64,000 nucleotides of DNA. Origin: Achromobacter deleyi. GTDB taxonomy: Bacteria > Pseudomonadota > Gammaproteobacteria > Burkholderiales > Burkholderiaceae_B. A program made the position numbers and the translations under genes. The stretch spans positions 1,550,001-1,614,000 of the forward strand of contig NZ_CP065997.1 in assembly GCF_016127315.1 (NCBI RefSeq), written 5' to 3'. Under the pieces are notes generated by a model that had not been told where the DNA came from, did no database searches, and saw nothing but the letters and a program-made list of their open reading frames with translations. Positions 9,027-17,153 of the stretch are shown here, piece by piece; the first letter of the stretch is position 1, and every line of letters begins with the position of its first letter.

Positions 9027-9497
9027 ATGAACCTGGACAAGTTTGATTTGGCGATTTTGCGCGCGCTGCAGGAGAACGCCCGCGCCAGCCTCAACGACAT
9101 CGGCGCCGTGGTCGGCCTGTCGTCCACGCCCTGCTGGAACCGGATCAAGCGCATGGAGGCCGCCGGCGTCATCCGCGGCTACACGGTCGACATCGATCCG
9201 GCCAGCCTGGGGTTCATGGACACGGTCATCGTCCACGTGACCCTGGAAAGCCACAGCGAGGAAACGCTCTATGAGTTCGGGCGGGCGCTGGCGCAGATCC
9301 CGGAAGTGCTGGAAGCCTTCCTGGTGTCGGGCGACTACGACTACTACATCCGCATCGCCGTGCGCGACACCCGCGACTACGAGCGGCTGCTGCGCGAGCA
9401 GCTGTACCGCATCCCCGGCATCCGCCACAGCAAATCCTGTTTCGTGCTGCGCCGCCTGAAGGAAACCATGCTGCCGCTGAACGGGCCGACGAGCTGA
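9027..9497 (+). CDS. Lrp/AsnC-family transcriptional regulator
   Basis: DNA-binding regulator of 156 residues with an N-terminal winged helix (FDLAILRALQENARASLNDIG, then VGLSSTPCWNRIKRMEAAGVI) and a C-terminal RAM/ligand domain (FLVSGDYDYYIRIAVRD). ATG 9027 follows GGAGGA by ten bases. The same frame is open far upstream, antisense to ilvB, and that extension was discarded. Divergent placement suggests control of the acetolactate synthase gene in response to an amino acid. Its stop is one base from the end of the convergent bestrophin gene. Confidence 0.9.
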   Translation: MNLDKFDLAILRALQENARASLNDIGAVVGLSSTPCWNRIKRMEAAGVIRGYTVDIDPASLGFMDTVIVHVTLESHSEETLYEFGRALAQIPEVLEAFLVSGDYDYYIRIAVRDTRDYERLLREQLYRIPGIRHSKSCFVLRRLKETMLPLNGPTS

Positions 9498-9498
9498 G

Positions 9499-10419
9499 TC
9501 AGCGCAGCACGCAGTCCACCGGCTGCGCCGGCTCGGGCAGCGGCCGCACGCCCAGCCCGTCCAGCAGGTCGATCTCGATCACCCGCGCCAGCGCCGACAG
9601 CGGCAGGTCGTTTGCTTCCAGGCCGAACGGGTCTTCCAGTTCGTCGCCCAGCGCATCCAGCCCGAAGAAGGTGTAGGCGATGATGGTGACCGCCACCGGC
9701 ATCAGGTATTCCAGCGTGCCCACCAGCCCGAACGGCAGCAGCAGGCAGAACAGCCAGGCCGTGCGATGCAGCAGCAGCGAATAGGCGAACGGCGTCGGCG
9801 TGTACTTGATGCGCTCACAGGCCGCCTGGATCGCCGCGCACTGCGCCACCCGCTGCGTCAGCCCCTGGTACAGAATGTCGGTCAATTCGCCGCGCCGCAG
9901 ACAGGCCGCCAGGTCGCGGTTGATCGCCATCAGCAGCGCGTCCGGCACATTGCGGTTGCCGGCCAGCGTATCCAGTTCCTCGGGCTGCACCCAGGGCCGC
10001 ACCGCTTCCAGCATGTCCTGGTCGCGCAGCCGCGCCGCCAGCGCGTAGCCAAACCCAATGCAACGCCGCACCAGCCGTTCCTGCACCGGATTGGCCGTGC
10101 TGGCCGCCAGCAGCACCGCGCTTTCGCGCGCCAGGCTGCGGGCCTGCACGATCAGGTCGCCCCATTGCTTGCGCGCCTCCCACCAGCGGTCGTAGCAGAC
10201 GTTGTTGCGAAACCCCATGAACACCGACAGCGCCAGCCCGAACAGCGAGAACGGCACCGCCGACAGGTGCGTGGGCGAGAACCAGTGCCGGTGGTACATC
10301 CAGACCACCACGCACGACAGCACGGTGATCACCAGGATGCGGCTGAAGATGCGGGGAATGATGGAACCGCGCAAGACAAAGAACAGGGCCAGCGCGGAAG
10401 GACGCGGACGGACAATCAT
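9499..10419 (-). CDS. Bestrophin-family (UPF0187) membrane channel
   Basis: Predicted pentameric ion channel of the inner membrane, 306 residues. The family motif MGFRNNVCYDRWWEARKQWG follows two early membrane segments, and a second hydrophobic pair (AWLFCLLLPFGLVGTLEYLMPVAVTIIAYTFF, shown here only as its location near residue 225) leads to the conserved acidic stretch DELEDPFG. I chose ATG 10419 (MIVRPRPS); a TTG five codons upstream is the only alternative and neither has a clear ribosome binding site. Ion selectivity cannot be inferred. Confidence 0.85.
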   Translation of the reverse strand: MIVRPRPSALALFFVLRGSIIPRIFSRILVITVLSCVVVWMYHRHWFSPTHLSAVPFSLFGLALSVFMGFRNNVCYDRWWEARKQWGDLIVQARSLARESAVLLAASTANPVQERLVRRCIGFGYALAARLRDQDMLEAVRPWVQPEELDTLAGNRNVPDALLMAINRDLAACLRRGELTDILYQGLTQRVAQCAAIQAACERIKYTPTPFAYSLLLHRTAWLFCLLLPFGLVGTLEYLMPVAVTIIAYTFFGLDALGDELEDPFGLEANDLPLSALARVIEIDLLDGLGVRPLPEPAQPVDCVLR

Positions 10420-10487
10420 GGTGCGGGTGAACAAAGAAACGAGGCGGCGCTCACTATACGCCTGTCATCGTGTCATGAGCGCGCCGA

Positions 10488-10493
10488 TATAAT
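10488..10493 (+). promoter_or_regulatory. Candidate -10 box for the SET-domain gene
   Basis: TATAAT, 34 bases before the ATG at 10527, in the short gap after the divergent bestrophin gene. No good -35 is seen; TGTCAT occurs twice upstream (10463 and 10471). Confidence 0.35.
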
Positions 10494-10526
10494 TCTGTTT
10501 CGTCTCACCGCCCCACTTGCCACTCA

Positions 10527-11048
10527 ATGACCACCGAAGACACCCCCATCAAGCCCTGGTACGTCGTGCGCCGCTCCAAGCTGCACGGCAACGGCGTCTT
10601 CGCCGCCCGCAAGATCCCCGCGGGCACCCGCATCATCGAGTACGGCGGCGCCCGCATCAGCGCCAAGGAAGCCGACCGTCGCCACCCCACCAATCCCGAC
10701 GATCCCTTCCACACCTTCTTCTTCGCCCTCAGCTCCGGCCGCGTCATCGACGGCGGCGACCAGGGCAACGACGCCCGCTGGATCAACCACTCCTGCGAAC
10801 CCAATTGCGAAGCCCAGGAAGGCAAGCACGGCAAGCGCGTCTACATCGTCGCCCTGAACGACATCCCGCGCGGCACCGAACTCTCCTACGACTACGGCCT
10901 GGTCCTAGACGGCCGCATCACCAAGGCCCTGAAGGAAGGCTACAAGTGCCTCTGCGGCACCCCCCCGTGCCGCGGCACCATGCTGGCCCTGCCCGAAAAA
11001 AAGAAGAAAAAGAAACCGGCCGAAGCGCAAGCCGAAGCCGCGAAGTAA
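10527..11048 (+). CDS. SET-domain protein-lysine N-methyltransferase
   Basis: 173-residue protein consisting almost only of a SET domain: KLHGNGVFAARKIPAGTRI at the start, then the cofactor and pseudo-knot motifs ARWINHSCEPNCEA and ELSYDYGL, and a post-SET cysteine set (CLCGTPPC) that with the NHSC cysteine would bind zinc. A Lys-rich tail (EKKKKKKPAEAQ) follows. It should transfer methyl groups from S-adenosylmethionine to lysines of a protein. SET domains are typical of eukaryotes; in bacteria the substrate is generally unknown. ATG 10527 follows a weak ribosome site and a plausible -10 box. The gene stands alone. Confidence 0.88.
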   Translation: MTTEDTPIKPWYVVRRSKLHGNGVFAARKIPAGTRIIEYGGARISAKEADRRHPTNPDDPFHTFFFALSSGRVIDGGDQGNDARWINHSCEPNCEAQEGKHGKRVYIVALNDIPRGTELSYDYGLVLDGRITKALKEGYKCLCGTPPCRGTMLALPEKKKKKKPAEAQAEAAK

Positions 11049-11069
11049 GCAAGCGGCGAGGGCACCAAC

Positions 11070-11092
11070 AGCGCAGCCACAACGGCTGCGCT
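11070..11092 (+). terminator. Hairpin after the SET-domain gene
   Basis: Perfect 9-bp stem AGCGCAGCC / GGCTGCGCT with loop ACAAC, 22 bases after the stop. No T-run follows, so its role as terminator is uncertain. The remaining sequence to 11272 shows no other gene. Confidence 0.4.
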
Positions 11093-11272
11093 CGCCCAAC
11101 ACCCGGTATCCAGCCCGGCACCGCCCCGACGCAAGCCCCTCAAACGCCAAAGAAGGCCGCCCGCGCGGCCGCCTTTGACGACCCCGCAAGACCCTCCCCC
11201 CCAGCCCCATCCTGGGCCAAAACGCCAAGCACACCGCTTTCCCCCAGCGCCCGTGAAGGTACAGCTGACCGA

Positions 11273-11432
11273 GCCGGGGGTGGCGGGGCTTGGGGGGAGC
11301 GGGGCGTGTAGATGCGCCCAACGGAAACCGTAGGGAGCCGAAGGCGGACGAGGTTGAGGCAGGGGCAGTCCGGAGCGAACGCTCCGGACCGCAATCGTAG
11401 CCCCGCTCCCCCCAAGCCCCGCCACCCCCGGC
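11273..11432 (-). repeat. Structured palindromic repeat, copy 1
   Basis: Two perfect 33-base inverted arms (11273-11305 and 11400-11432) enclose a 94-base core. Read on the minus strand, the core contains three small hairpins: GTCCGGAGCG/CGCTCCGGAC, GCC/GGC around TTC, and ACGG/CCGT around TTT. The same 94-base core recurs at 58696-58789 in the other orientation with 87 of 94 bases identical, but with different, equally perfect arms. It lies between the SET gene and the FMN riboswitch and codes for nothing convincing. It could be a REP-like mobile palindrome, a structured RNA or a protein-binding site. Confidence 0.85.
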
Positions 11433-11547
11433 GTCTCAAGAACCCCACCCACACGCCAGCAAAACCCCACCCCGAATAAGCATATTCCGCCCCATTCCCA
11501 AGACAAGCGTAAAATCCCCGCTGTCGTTAACACGACAAACAAGCAGT

Positions 11548-11702
11548 ACGTCTTCAGGGCGGGGCGAAATTCCCCACCGGCGGTATGCCAAGCAATTTGG
11601 CGAGCCCGCGAGCGCCCGGCGTCCTTCACGGAGGACACCGGGGTCAGCAGATCTGGTGAGATGCCAGAGCCGACGGTCACAGTCCGGATGAGAGAAGATG
11701 TG
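11548..11702 (+). ncRNA. FMN riboswitch (RFN element) upstream of ribB
   Basis: Cis-acting flavin mononucleotide sensor. Conserved blocks appear in order: TCTTCAGGGCGGGGCGAAAT, CCCCACCGGCGGTA, AGCCCGCGAGC, GGTCAGCAGATCTGGTGAGA, GCCAGAGCCGACGGTCA, AGTCCGGATGAGAGAAGAT. The P1 helix pairs ACGTCTTC with GAAGATGT. It is about 110 bases from the ribB ATG. High FMN is expected to shut off ribB. The sequence matches the family closely enough that no alternative is likely. Confidence 0.97.
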
Positions 11703-11720
11703 CCGTCACACGCCCCCTGC

Positions 11721-11810
11721 CCAGGCCGCACACGCCTGGACAGCCGGTTTGCGTTCGGCTGTCGATGAGCCCTGAAACGTTTTTCGCCCACTTTTTCGCG
11801 AGAGCGTTTC
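11721..11810 (+). promoter_or_regulatory. Expression platform of the FMN riboswitch
   Basis: Three inverted pairs stand between the aptamer and the ribB ATG: CCAGGC/GCCTGG (11721-11739), ACAGCCG/CGGCTGT (11740-11762) and GAAACG/CGTTTC (11774-11810, ending two bases before the ATG). The last encloses T-runs and the weak GAGAG ribosome site. This could allow either sequestration of the start or termination; the sequence does not decide which. Confidence 0.45.
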
Positions 11811-11811
11811 A

Positions 11812-12525
11812 ATGTCCAACGTTACCCTTACCCCGCAGTCCCCCAGCCTGGCCGCCCAGCCCTTCGCCGTGCGCCTGCAACGCGCCCTGCATCACCTGCG
11901 CCTGGGCCGTCCCGTCATCCTCATGGATGACTTCGACCGTGAAAACGAAGCCGACCTCATCGTCGCCGCCGACAAGCTGACCGTGCCCGTCATGGCCCAG
12001 CTGATCCGCGACGGCAGCGGCATCGTCTGCCTGTGCCTGCCCGGCGAAGTCCTCGACCGCCTCGACCTGGCCCCCATGGTCCAGCGCAACCAGAGCCGCT
12101 TCGCCACCGCCTTCACCGTCTCGATCGAAGCGCGCGAAGGCGTCAGCACCGGCGTGTCGGCCGTCGATCGCGTCACCACCATCCGCGCCGCCATCGCGCC
12201 CACCGCCCAGGCCGACGACATCGTCAGCCCCGGCCACGTCTTCCCGCTGCGGGCCCAGGCCGGCGGCGTGCTGACCCGCCGCGGCCACACCGAAGGCTCG
12301 GTCGACCTGGCCACCCTGGCCGGCCTGCGTCCCGCCGGCGTGCTGTGCGAACTGATGAACGCCGACGGCACCATGATGCGCGGCGCCGCGCTCGAGCGTT
12401 ACGCCGCCCAGCACGGCCTGGTCGCCCTGACCATCGCCGAACTGGCCGACCACCTGCAGCAGCTGCGCGACGGCCAGGCCCAGCCGGTCGACGACGAAGT
12501 GCTGGAAATGGCCGCCACCGTCTGA
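11812..12525 (+). CDS. ribB: 3,4-dihydroxy-2-butanone-4-phosphate synthase
   Basis: Converts ribulose 5-phosphate to the four-carbon unit of riboflavin plus formate. 237 residues, a single RibB domain without a fused GTP cyclohydrolase II. Active-site motifs are [12 protein letters not shown] (acidic loop), [12 protein letters not shown] (base His) and [12 protein letters not shown]. The loop reads RENEAD where E. coli has RENEGD. The N-terminus is about 20 residues longer than in E. coli. ATG 11812 follows the FMN riboswitch, so FMN feedback is expected. A terminator hairpin closes the gene. Confidence 0.95.
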   Translation: MSNVTLTPQSPSLAAQPFAVRLQRALHHLRLGRPVILMDDFDRENEADLIVAADKLTVPVMAQLIRDGSGIVCLCLPGEVLDRLDLAPMVQRNQSRFATAFTVSIEAREGVSTGVSAVDRVTTIRAAIAPTAQADDIVSPGHVFPLRAQAGGVLTRRGHTEGSVDLATLAGLRPAGVLCELMNADGTMMRGAALERYAAQHGLVALTIAELADHLQQLRDGQAQPVDDEVLEMAATV

Positions 12526-12532
12526 ACGTGAA

Positions 12533-12558
12533 AAGGCGCCCGTGTCAGCGGGCGCCTT
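12533..12558. terminator. Terminator between ribB and the convergent MFS gene
   Basis: Perfect 10-bp stem AAGGCGCCCG / CGGGCGCCTT with loop TGTCAG. On the minus strand the stem is followed by TTTT-type bases (CCTTTTCACG); on the plus strand only TT. It serves both convergent genes. Confidence 0.75.
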
Positions 12559-12579
12559 GATCGGCGCAATGCCGCGGCC

Positions 12580-13788
12580 TTACGCGGCCGCCGCCCGGCC
12601 CCGCAGCGCCATCGCCACCAGCACCGCGCCCAGCGCGCACGCGCCGCCCAGCGCATAGACCGCGCCGTAGCCCTGCATCCCGGCCAGCCAGCCGGCGACG
12701 GGGCTGGCGATGCCCAGCGCCACGTCCAGGAACGCCACGTACGCCCCCATGGCCGCGCCGCGGCTGGCCGGCGGCACCCGGCGCACCGCTTCCACGCCGA
12801 ACGCCGGGAACGCCAGCGAATAGCCCGCGCCGCTCAACAGCGCGCCGCCGAACGCCCACATCGGCGTCGGGCTCATCCAGATCAGCCATTGGCCGGCCGC
12901 CTCGATCAGCACGCACACCAGCGCCACGCGCGCGCCGCCCAGTTTGTCGGGCAGCCCCGCGAAGAACAGCCGCGCCACGATGAAGCCGACGCCAAACAGG
13001 CTGAACATCCACGCCGCGCCGTCCCAGCCGCGCTGGGCGAACAGCAGGCTGATGAAGGCGGTGATGACGCCAAAGCCCACGCTGGTCAGCGCCAGCCCCA
13101 GGCCCGGCAGCATCACCAGGCCCAGCACGCGGTAGAACGGCGTGCGCACGCCGCCGGCCGCCGGCACGCCGCGCTGCGGCAGCACCAGCGCCAACGCCAG
13201 CACGGGAATGAAGACCGTGGCCCAGGCGATGCCTTCGAAACCGGCCGCGCCGTACAAGCGCATGCCCGCCGGCGCGCCCAGCCCGAAGGCGGCATAGATG
13301 GCCACGCCGACCCAGGCCATCACGCGGCCCGCGTTCTGCGGCCCGACGCGGCCCACGCCCCAGCTGAGCGCGCCGGTGACGATCAGGCTTTCGGCGCAAC
13401 CCATGAGGGCGCGGCCGGCCATCAGCGCGGCCAATGCCGCGCGCGGCTGCGACACCAGCGAGTCGGCCAGCAGGTACAGCAGGCCGGCCACCGAGCCCAG
13501 CAGGAAGCCGGTGACCACGGCGCGCTTGGCGCCGCGGCGGTCGGCCAGCGCGCCGGACCAGGCGCGCGACAACAATGCCGCCGCGAACTGCAGGCCGGCG
13601 ACGATGCCCACCACCAGCGCGCCCTGCGCCAGCATGCCATTGACGTAGAGCGGCAGCACCGGCATGGGCAGGCCGACCATGAAGAAGCCGACGAAGACCG
13701 CCAGCGCCAGAGGCAATATCTGCATGAAAACGGGACGCGCGGTCCCGCCGGCCGCGGGCAGCGCCGCGGCCGTCGAAGCATTCGACAT
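12580..13788 (-). CDS. Major facilitator superfamily transporter (YhhS/arabinose-efflux type)
   Basis: 402-residue integral membrane protein with about twelve hydrophobic segments. The loop 2-3 motif DRRGAKRAVVTGFLLGS is the MFS A-motif, and GRALMGCAESLIVTGALSWG fits the efflux branch. The start at 13788 (MSNASTAAALPAAGG) was chosen because AGGA lies seven bases upstream; 21 further in-frame codons upstream would run into the operator region. It is divergent from a TetR regulator, the usual arrangement for a repressed drug or metabolite exporter. The substrate is unknown. Confidence 0.87.
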   Translation of the reverse strand: MSNASTAAALPAAGGTARPVFMQILPLALAVFVGFFMVGLPMPVLPLYVNGMLAQGALVVGIVAGLQFAAALLSRAWSGALADRRGAKRAVVTGFLLGSVAGLLYLLADSLVSQPRAALAALMAGRALMGCAESLIVTGALSWGVGRVGPQNAGRVMAWVGVAIYAAFGLGAPAGMRLYGAAGFEGIAWATVFIPVLALALVLPQRGVPAAGGVRTPFYRVLGLVMLPGLGLALTSVGFGVITAFISLLFAQRGWDGAAWMFSLFGVGFIVARLFFAGLPDKLGGARVALVCVLIEAAGQWLIWMSPTPMWAFGGALLSGAGYSLAFPAFGVEAVRRVPPASRGAAMGAYVAFLDVALGIASPVAGWLAGMQGYGAVYALGGACALGAVLVAMALRGRAAAA

Positions 13789-13867
13789 GAAAATTCCTTG
13801 GAAGAGGGAAACGGCACCTGGCCGCCCGATCGCCGTAATCAGCGATGGCATAATCGGCGGGTGCTCG

Positions 13868-13885
13868 ACGCGATTCCCGTCGCGT
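13868..13885. promoter_or_regulatory. Candidate TetR operator
   Basis: Inverted repeat ACGCGA-N6-TCGCGT in the 151-base gap between the MFS gene and its divergent TetR regulator. GGTGCTC also occurs twice as a direct repeat, at 13860-13866 and 13904-13910, on either side of the palindrome. Confidence 0.45.
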
Positions 13886-13939
13886 ATCGAAATTTTATGA
13901 GCCGGTGCTCAGGTTTGAAACTCGCTTTCCCAGAACTCC

Positions 13940-14620
13940 ATGACATCCATCCCGCAGCCCCGTAAATCGCCGCGCCAGCAACGATCGCAACAGACCGTGG
14001 ACACCATTCTGCAGGCGACGGCTCGCGTTCTGGCCCAGCATGGCTACGCCGGCACCAACACCAACCTGATCGCCGAGACCGCCGGCGTCAGCGTCGGGTC
14101 GCTGTACCAGTACTTCCCCAACAAGAACGCGCTGATCGCCGCGCTGCACGATCGGCACGACGAGCAGATGCTGGCGCTGATCGACACGGTGCTGGATGGC
14201 AACCCCGCGGCCACGCTGCGCGAGCGGGTCGCGGCCATCGTCGCCGCCTCGCTGCATGCGCACCTGCTGGAGCCGGCGCTGCACCGCGTGCTGGAACGGG
14301 AATTTCCGTTGTTCGACCAGCCGCGCGACCACAGCCGCGCCGACCAGGACATCCACCGCCGCATGCGCCACCTGCTGGAACTGCATCGCGAAGAGATCGC
14401 GCAGCAGGACCGCGAGCTGGCGACCTACGTGGTGCTGCGCATCATGGAATCGCTGGTGCACGCGACGGCGCTGGAACCGCCGGCCGGCTTCAGCCCGGAA
14501 CAGCTGGAGCGGGCGGTGGTGGATGCGGTGATGGGATACCTGGGCACGCCGGCCGCTGGCGCCAAGGCCCGGCCTACGCGCGCCACGAGCCGCAAGCCTG
14601 CCCGCGCCGGCGCGGCCTGA
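13940..14620 (+). CDS. TetR/AcrR-family transcriptional repressor
   Basis: 226 residues. The N-terminal TetR helix-turn-helix is clear: RQQRSQQTVDTILQATARVL, then GVSVGSLYQYFPNKNALIAAL, with the recognition helix ending in YQYFPNK. The rest is the variable ligand/dimer domain, and the C-terminus is rich in Arg, Lys and Ala. It is divergent from the MFS exporter and probably represses it until an inducer binds. The basic tail (KARPTRATSRKPARAGAA) is unusual and may add DNA contacts. Confidence 0.9.
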   Translation: MTSIPQPRKSPRQQRSQQTVDTILQATARVLAQHGYAGTNTNLIAETAGVSVGSLYQYFPNKNALIAALHDRHDEQMLALIDTVLDGNPAATLRERVAAIVAASLHAHLLEPALHRVLEREFPLFDQPRDHSRADQDIHRRMRHLLELHREEIAQQDRELATYVVLRIMESLVHATALEPPAGFSPEQLERAVVDAVMGYLGTPAAGAKARPTRATSRKPARAGAA

Positions 14621-14646
14621 GACAACGGCTCGACAGGACGCGGAGG

Positions 14647-15144
14647 CTAGTCGCGCGCCATGCGCGCCAGGCAGTCGGCGGCGTCGCCCACCACGATGCG
14701 GGCGCTGCACGCCAGCATCAGGTTCAGATTCAAACCGAAGTCCTCGACGGTGAAGCCCTGCGCGTCCACCGCGCGCGCCGGGTCATCGGCGGCCACGCCC
14801 ACGGCGACCTGCTGGCGCACGCTGCCGGCCTGCGCCGTATAGCCCCACACCGGCTTGCCCAGGGCGATGGCATAGCCGACCTCGAAGGCCGTGCCGGAGT
14901 CGGGCTCGGCGCCGCGGAACGTATTGAGATTGGCCATCACCAGGTCGGCGCGCTGGATCATCGCCACGTTGGCCTGGTAGATCCACTGCGCCAGGGCCGC
15001 GCCGGACAGGCCGGCGGGCGGCGCGTTGTCCAGCGGGTACAGCCCCTCGAAGCCGTGCGCGGCGGCCAGCGCCTTGAGCCGCGCGCCGTGCGCCACCGCG
15101 TCGGGCAGGAACACGTCGAAGCCGGCCAGATAGACGCGGCGCAT
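14647..15144 (-). CDS. Nucleoside 2-deoxyribosyltransferase family protein
   Basis: 165 residues. RVYLAGFDVFLPDA at the N-terminus and the catalytic region DSGTAFEVGYAIALGKPVWGY (Glu nucleophile in the family) place it in the PF05014-type hydrolase/transferases that cleave or swap N-glycosidic bonds of deoxynucleosides. The start ATG 15144 lies four bases after the stop of the flavin-reductase gene, so the two are co-transcribed. The actual substrate could equally be a modified nucleotide, as family members include hydrolases. Confidence 0.85.
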   Translation of the reverse strand: MRRVYLAGFDVFLPDAVAHGARLKALAAAHGFEGLYPLDNAPPAGLSGAALAQWIYQANVAMIQRADLVMANLNTFRGAEPDSGTAFEVGYAIALGKPVWGYTAQAGSVRQQVAVGVAADDPARAVDAQGFTVEDFGLNLNLMLACSARIVVGDAADCLARMARD

Positions 15145-15148
15145 GGGC

Positions 15149-15718
15149 TTACTCCGGATCGGAGACCGAGAATGCTTCGCCGGTGGCGAAGAAGGAACCG
15201 CCCGCGACGTAATGCACCGAGCGGCGCGCATCGTCATCGAAGTGCCAGCGGTTGCCGGAGAACACGTCGGGCGCGGCCCAGGCCGCCACCACCTCGCCGA
15301 TGAACAGGTCGTAGGCCTGCTGGTTGTGCGGCTCGGGCACGACCTTGCATTCGAGCCAGCCGAGGCAGCCCTCGACCAGCGGCGCGCCAATCTTGCTGGC
15401 GGGGAAAGTGGCCAGGCCGCTGGCCTGGAACTTGTCTTCCTCGCGCCCCGAGTGCGAACCAACCTGCAGCGTGGCCTGGGCCTGCGCGCGCGACGGGATG
15501 CACAGCGCGAATTCGCCGGAGGCCTCGATCAGCGCGCGGCTGTAGGTGTTCTTGTCCACCACCACCAGCATCTTGGGCGGGCTGAAGTCCAGCGGCATGG
15601 CCCAGGCCGCGGCCATGACGTTGCGCTCGGCGCCGTGGGCGCTGGTGACCAGCACGGTGGGGCCGTGGTTCAGCAGCAGATAGGCGCGGGACAGCTCGAC
15701 GGGTTCGATAGCGGACAT
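15149..15718 (-). CDS. Flavin reductase-like domain protein
   Basis: 189 residues. The FMN-binding split-barrel signature is seen in RAYLLLNHGPTVLVTSAHG, MAAAWAMPLDFSPPKMLVVV and SGEFALCIPSR, with SHSGREEDKF near residue 90 and VEGCLGWLECKV following. Such proteins reduce free FMN with NAD(P)H or bind flavin for a partner oxygenase; no partner oxygenase is nearby. It is the middle gene of a three-gene minus-strand set (SnoaL-like protein, flavin reductase, deoxyribosyltransferase). Confidence 0.87.
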   Translation of the reverse strand: MSAIEPVELSRAYLLLNHGPTVLVTSAHGAERNVMAAAWAMPLDFSPPKMLVVVDKNTYSRALIEASGEFALCIPSRAQAQATLQVGSHSGREEDKFQASGLATFPASKIGAPLVEGCLGWLECKVVPEPHNQQAYDLFIGEVVAAWAAPDVFSGNRWHFDDDARRSVHYVAGGSFFATGEAFSVSDPE

Positions 15719-15729
15719 GGGCAGCCTGT

Positions 15730-16185
15730 TCAGAACATGCCGTTCTTGTTGGCGGGGTTTTCGGGAATTTCCTGGCTCACGTCCCAGTGCTCGACGATCT
15801 TGCCGTTCTCGACGCGGAAGATGTCGACCACGGCCTGGCCGCGGTCTTCCGGCGACTCCCGCCACAGGTTGTGGATCACCACCAGGTCGCCCTCGGCGAT
15901 GACGCGCTTGATGTCGACGCTGGCCTGCGGGTGCTGCTCGAAGTAATGGGGGAAGAAATCCACCATCGGCTCGACGCCGTCGCGCATGTAGGGGTTGTGC
16001 TGGGTGTAGTTGTTCTTGGCGACATACAGGCGCACCGCCTCGTCGATCTCGCGGTCCTGGAACATCATGCGGAAGAACGCCACCACGATGTCCTTGTTCG
16101 ACTGCGGCGCGGCGGCCTGGACCGGGGCCAGACAGCTGGCGGCCAGCAGCAAACACAGGGCCAACGATTTCAACTTCATGCTCAT
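15730..16185 (-). CDS. Exported SnoaL/NTF2-like protein
   Basis: 151 residues beginning with a signal peptide (MSMKLKSLALCLLLAASCLAPVQAAA, quoted here as MKLKSLALCLLLAASCLAP; Cys18 might be lipidated but the context is not a clear lipobox). The mature part has the NTF2-fold pattern of predicted SnoaL-like aldol-condensation enzymes: FFRMMFQDREIDEAVRLYV, YTQHNPYMRDG and VDIFRVENGKIVEHWD. The product is likely periplasmic. It starts the small operon, 12 bases ahead of the flavin reductase gene. Confidence 0.82.
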   Translation of the reverse strand: MSMKLKSLALCLLLAASCLAPVQAAAPQSNKDIVVAFFRMMFQDREIDEAVRLYVAKNNYTQHNPYMRDGVEPMVDFFPHYFEQHPQASVDIKRVIAEGDLVVIHNLWRESPEDRGQAVVDIFRVENGKIVEHWDVSQEIPENPANKNGMF

Positions 16186-16285
16186 ACTGACTACTCGGGT
16201 CGTGCGCCGGCTTGGCGGCCTGCCAGTTTACAAACAAAACCGGCCAAATCGACCCTGCCGCCAGTGCGGCCTTGCCTGAAAAGCG

Positions 16286-16316
16286 CACGGCCCCCTGTGG
16301 GGGACAGGGGGCCGTG
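16286..16316 (-). terminator. Terminator after the NAD(P)-binding protein gene
   Basis: Perfect 12-bp stem CACGGCCCCCTG / CAGGGGGCCGTG with a seven-base loop. On the minus strand it is followed by CGCTTTTCAGG. It separates the gene ending at 16373 from the SnoaL operon. Confidence 0.75.
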
Positions 16317-16372
16317 GCCAGCCGGGTATCGCGTGCAAACAACACCGCGCGGGCTGCGCGGCCCGCCCGCGA

Positions 16373-16984
16373 TCAGTAGCCGACGGTGAAGCGGCGGCGC
16401 GAATGCTTGGGCGCCTCGATTTCGTCGGCCAGGGCGATGGCGTAGTCTTCCATCGAGATCCAGCTCTTGCCGGCCTCGTCGACCAGCAGGGTGTCGTCGC
16501 CGAGGCGGAACTTGCCGGTGCGTTCACCCGGCTCGAACAGCGCCGAAGGCGACAGGAACGTCCAATTTAGGACCTTTTCCTGGCGCAGCGCGTCCAGGAA
16601 CACCACGCCGCCGCGGGCTTCGGGCTTGTAGGCGTCGGGGAATTCGGGGGTGTCGATCAGCAGTTTGCCGGGCGCCACTTCCAGGCTGCCGGCGCCGCCG
16701 ACCACCAGCAGGCGCGGCACGCCGGCGTCCTTCACGGCGGCCAGCAGCGGCTTGGCGTCGGCCGACACGAAGCGCGAGGCGCTGACCACGGCATCGTGGC
16801 CCTTGAGCAGCGGCGTCAGGCCGTGCGGATCGGTGGCGTCGCCCTGCGCGATGGTCAGGCCGGGCTGGGGATTGACGTCGCCCAGGTTGCGGGCGATGCC
16901 GGTCACCTGGTGGCCGCGCTTGAGCAGTTCGTCCGCCACGCGGGAACCCACGCGGCCGGTAATTCCGATCAAAGCGATTTTCAT
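16373..16984 (-). CDS. NAD(P)H-binding epimerase-like protein (YwnB/YhfK type)
   Basis: 203 residues with a Rossmann start (IALIGITGRVGSRVADELLKRGHQVTGIARN) and the atypical-SDR pattern: GDATD after strand 3, VVSASRF, LLVVGGAGSLEV and the C-terminal WTFLSPSALFEPGERTGKF. It lacks a classical YxxxK, as is usual in this NmrA-like group. The reaction is unknown; redox sensing or flavin/biliverdin reduction are both seen in relatives. It is monocistronic, with a terminator behind it and a 169-base leader ahead. Confidence 0.85.
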   Translation of the reverse strand: MKIALIGITGRVGSRVADELLKRGHQVTGIARNLGDVNPQPGLTIAQGDATDPHGLTPLLKGHDAVVSASRFVSADAKPLLAAVKDAGVPRLLVVGGAGSLEVAPGKLLIDTPEFPDAYKPEARGGVVFLDALRQEKVLNWTFLSPSALFEPGERTGKFRLGDDTLLVDEAGKSWISMEDYAIALADEIEAPKHSRRRFTVGY

Positions 16985-17153
16985 GGTCTTGCTCCTTGGA
17001 GGGTGGGCGCCGGGCGGCGGCCGCGCGTTGCGGTCCTGTCCTGCCCGGGCTCAGGCAAAGCCATACTATTCGGCCCGACCGGATCCAGGAACCCACGGGG
17101 ATGGAAGAGTTTTTTGCAATCCATGCACCAATCGGGCTCCCGTTCCTCCGGCC

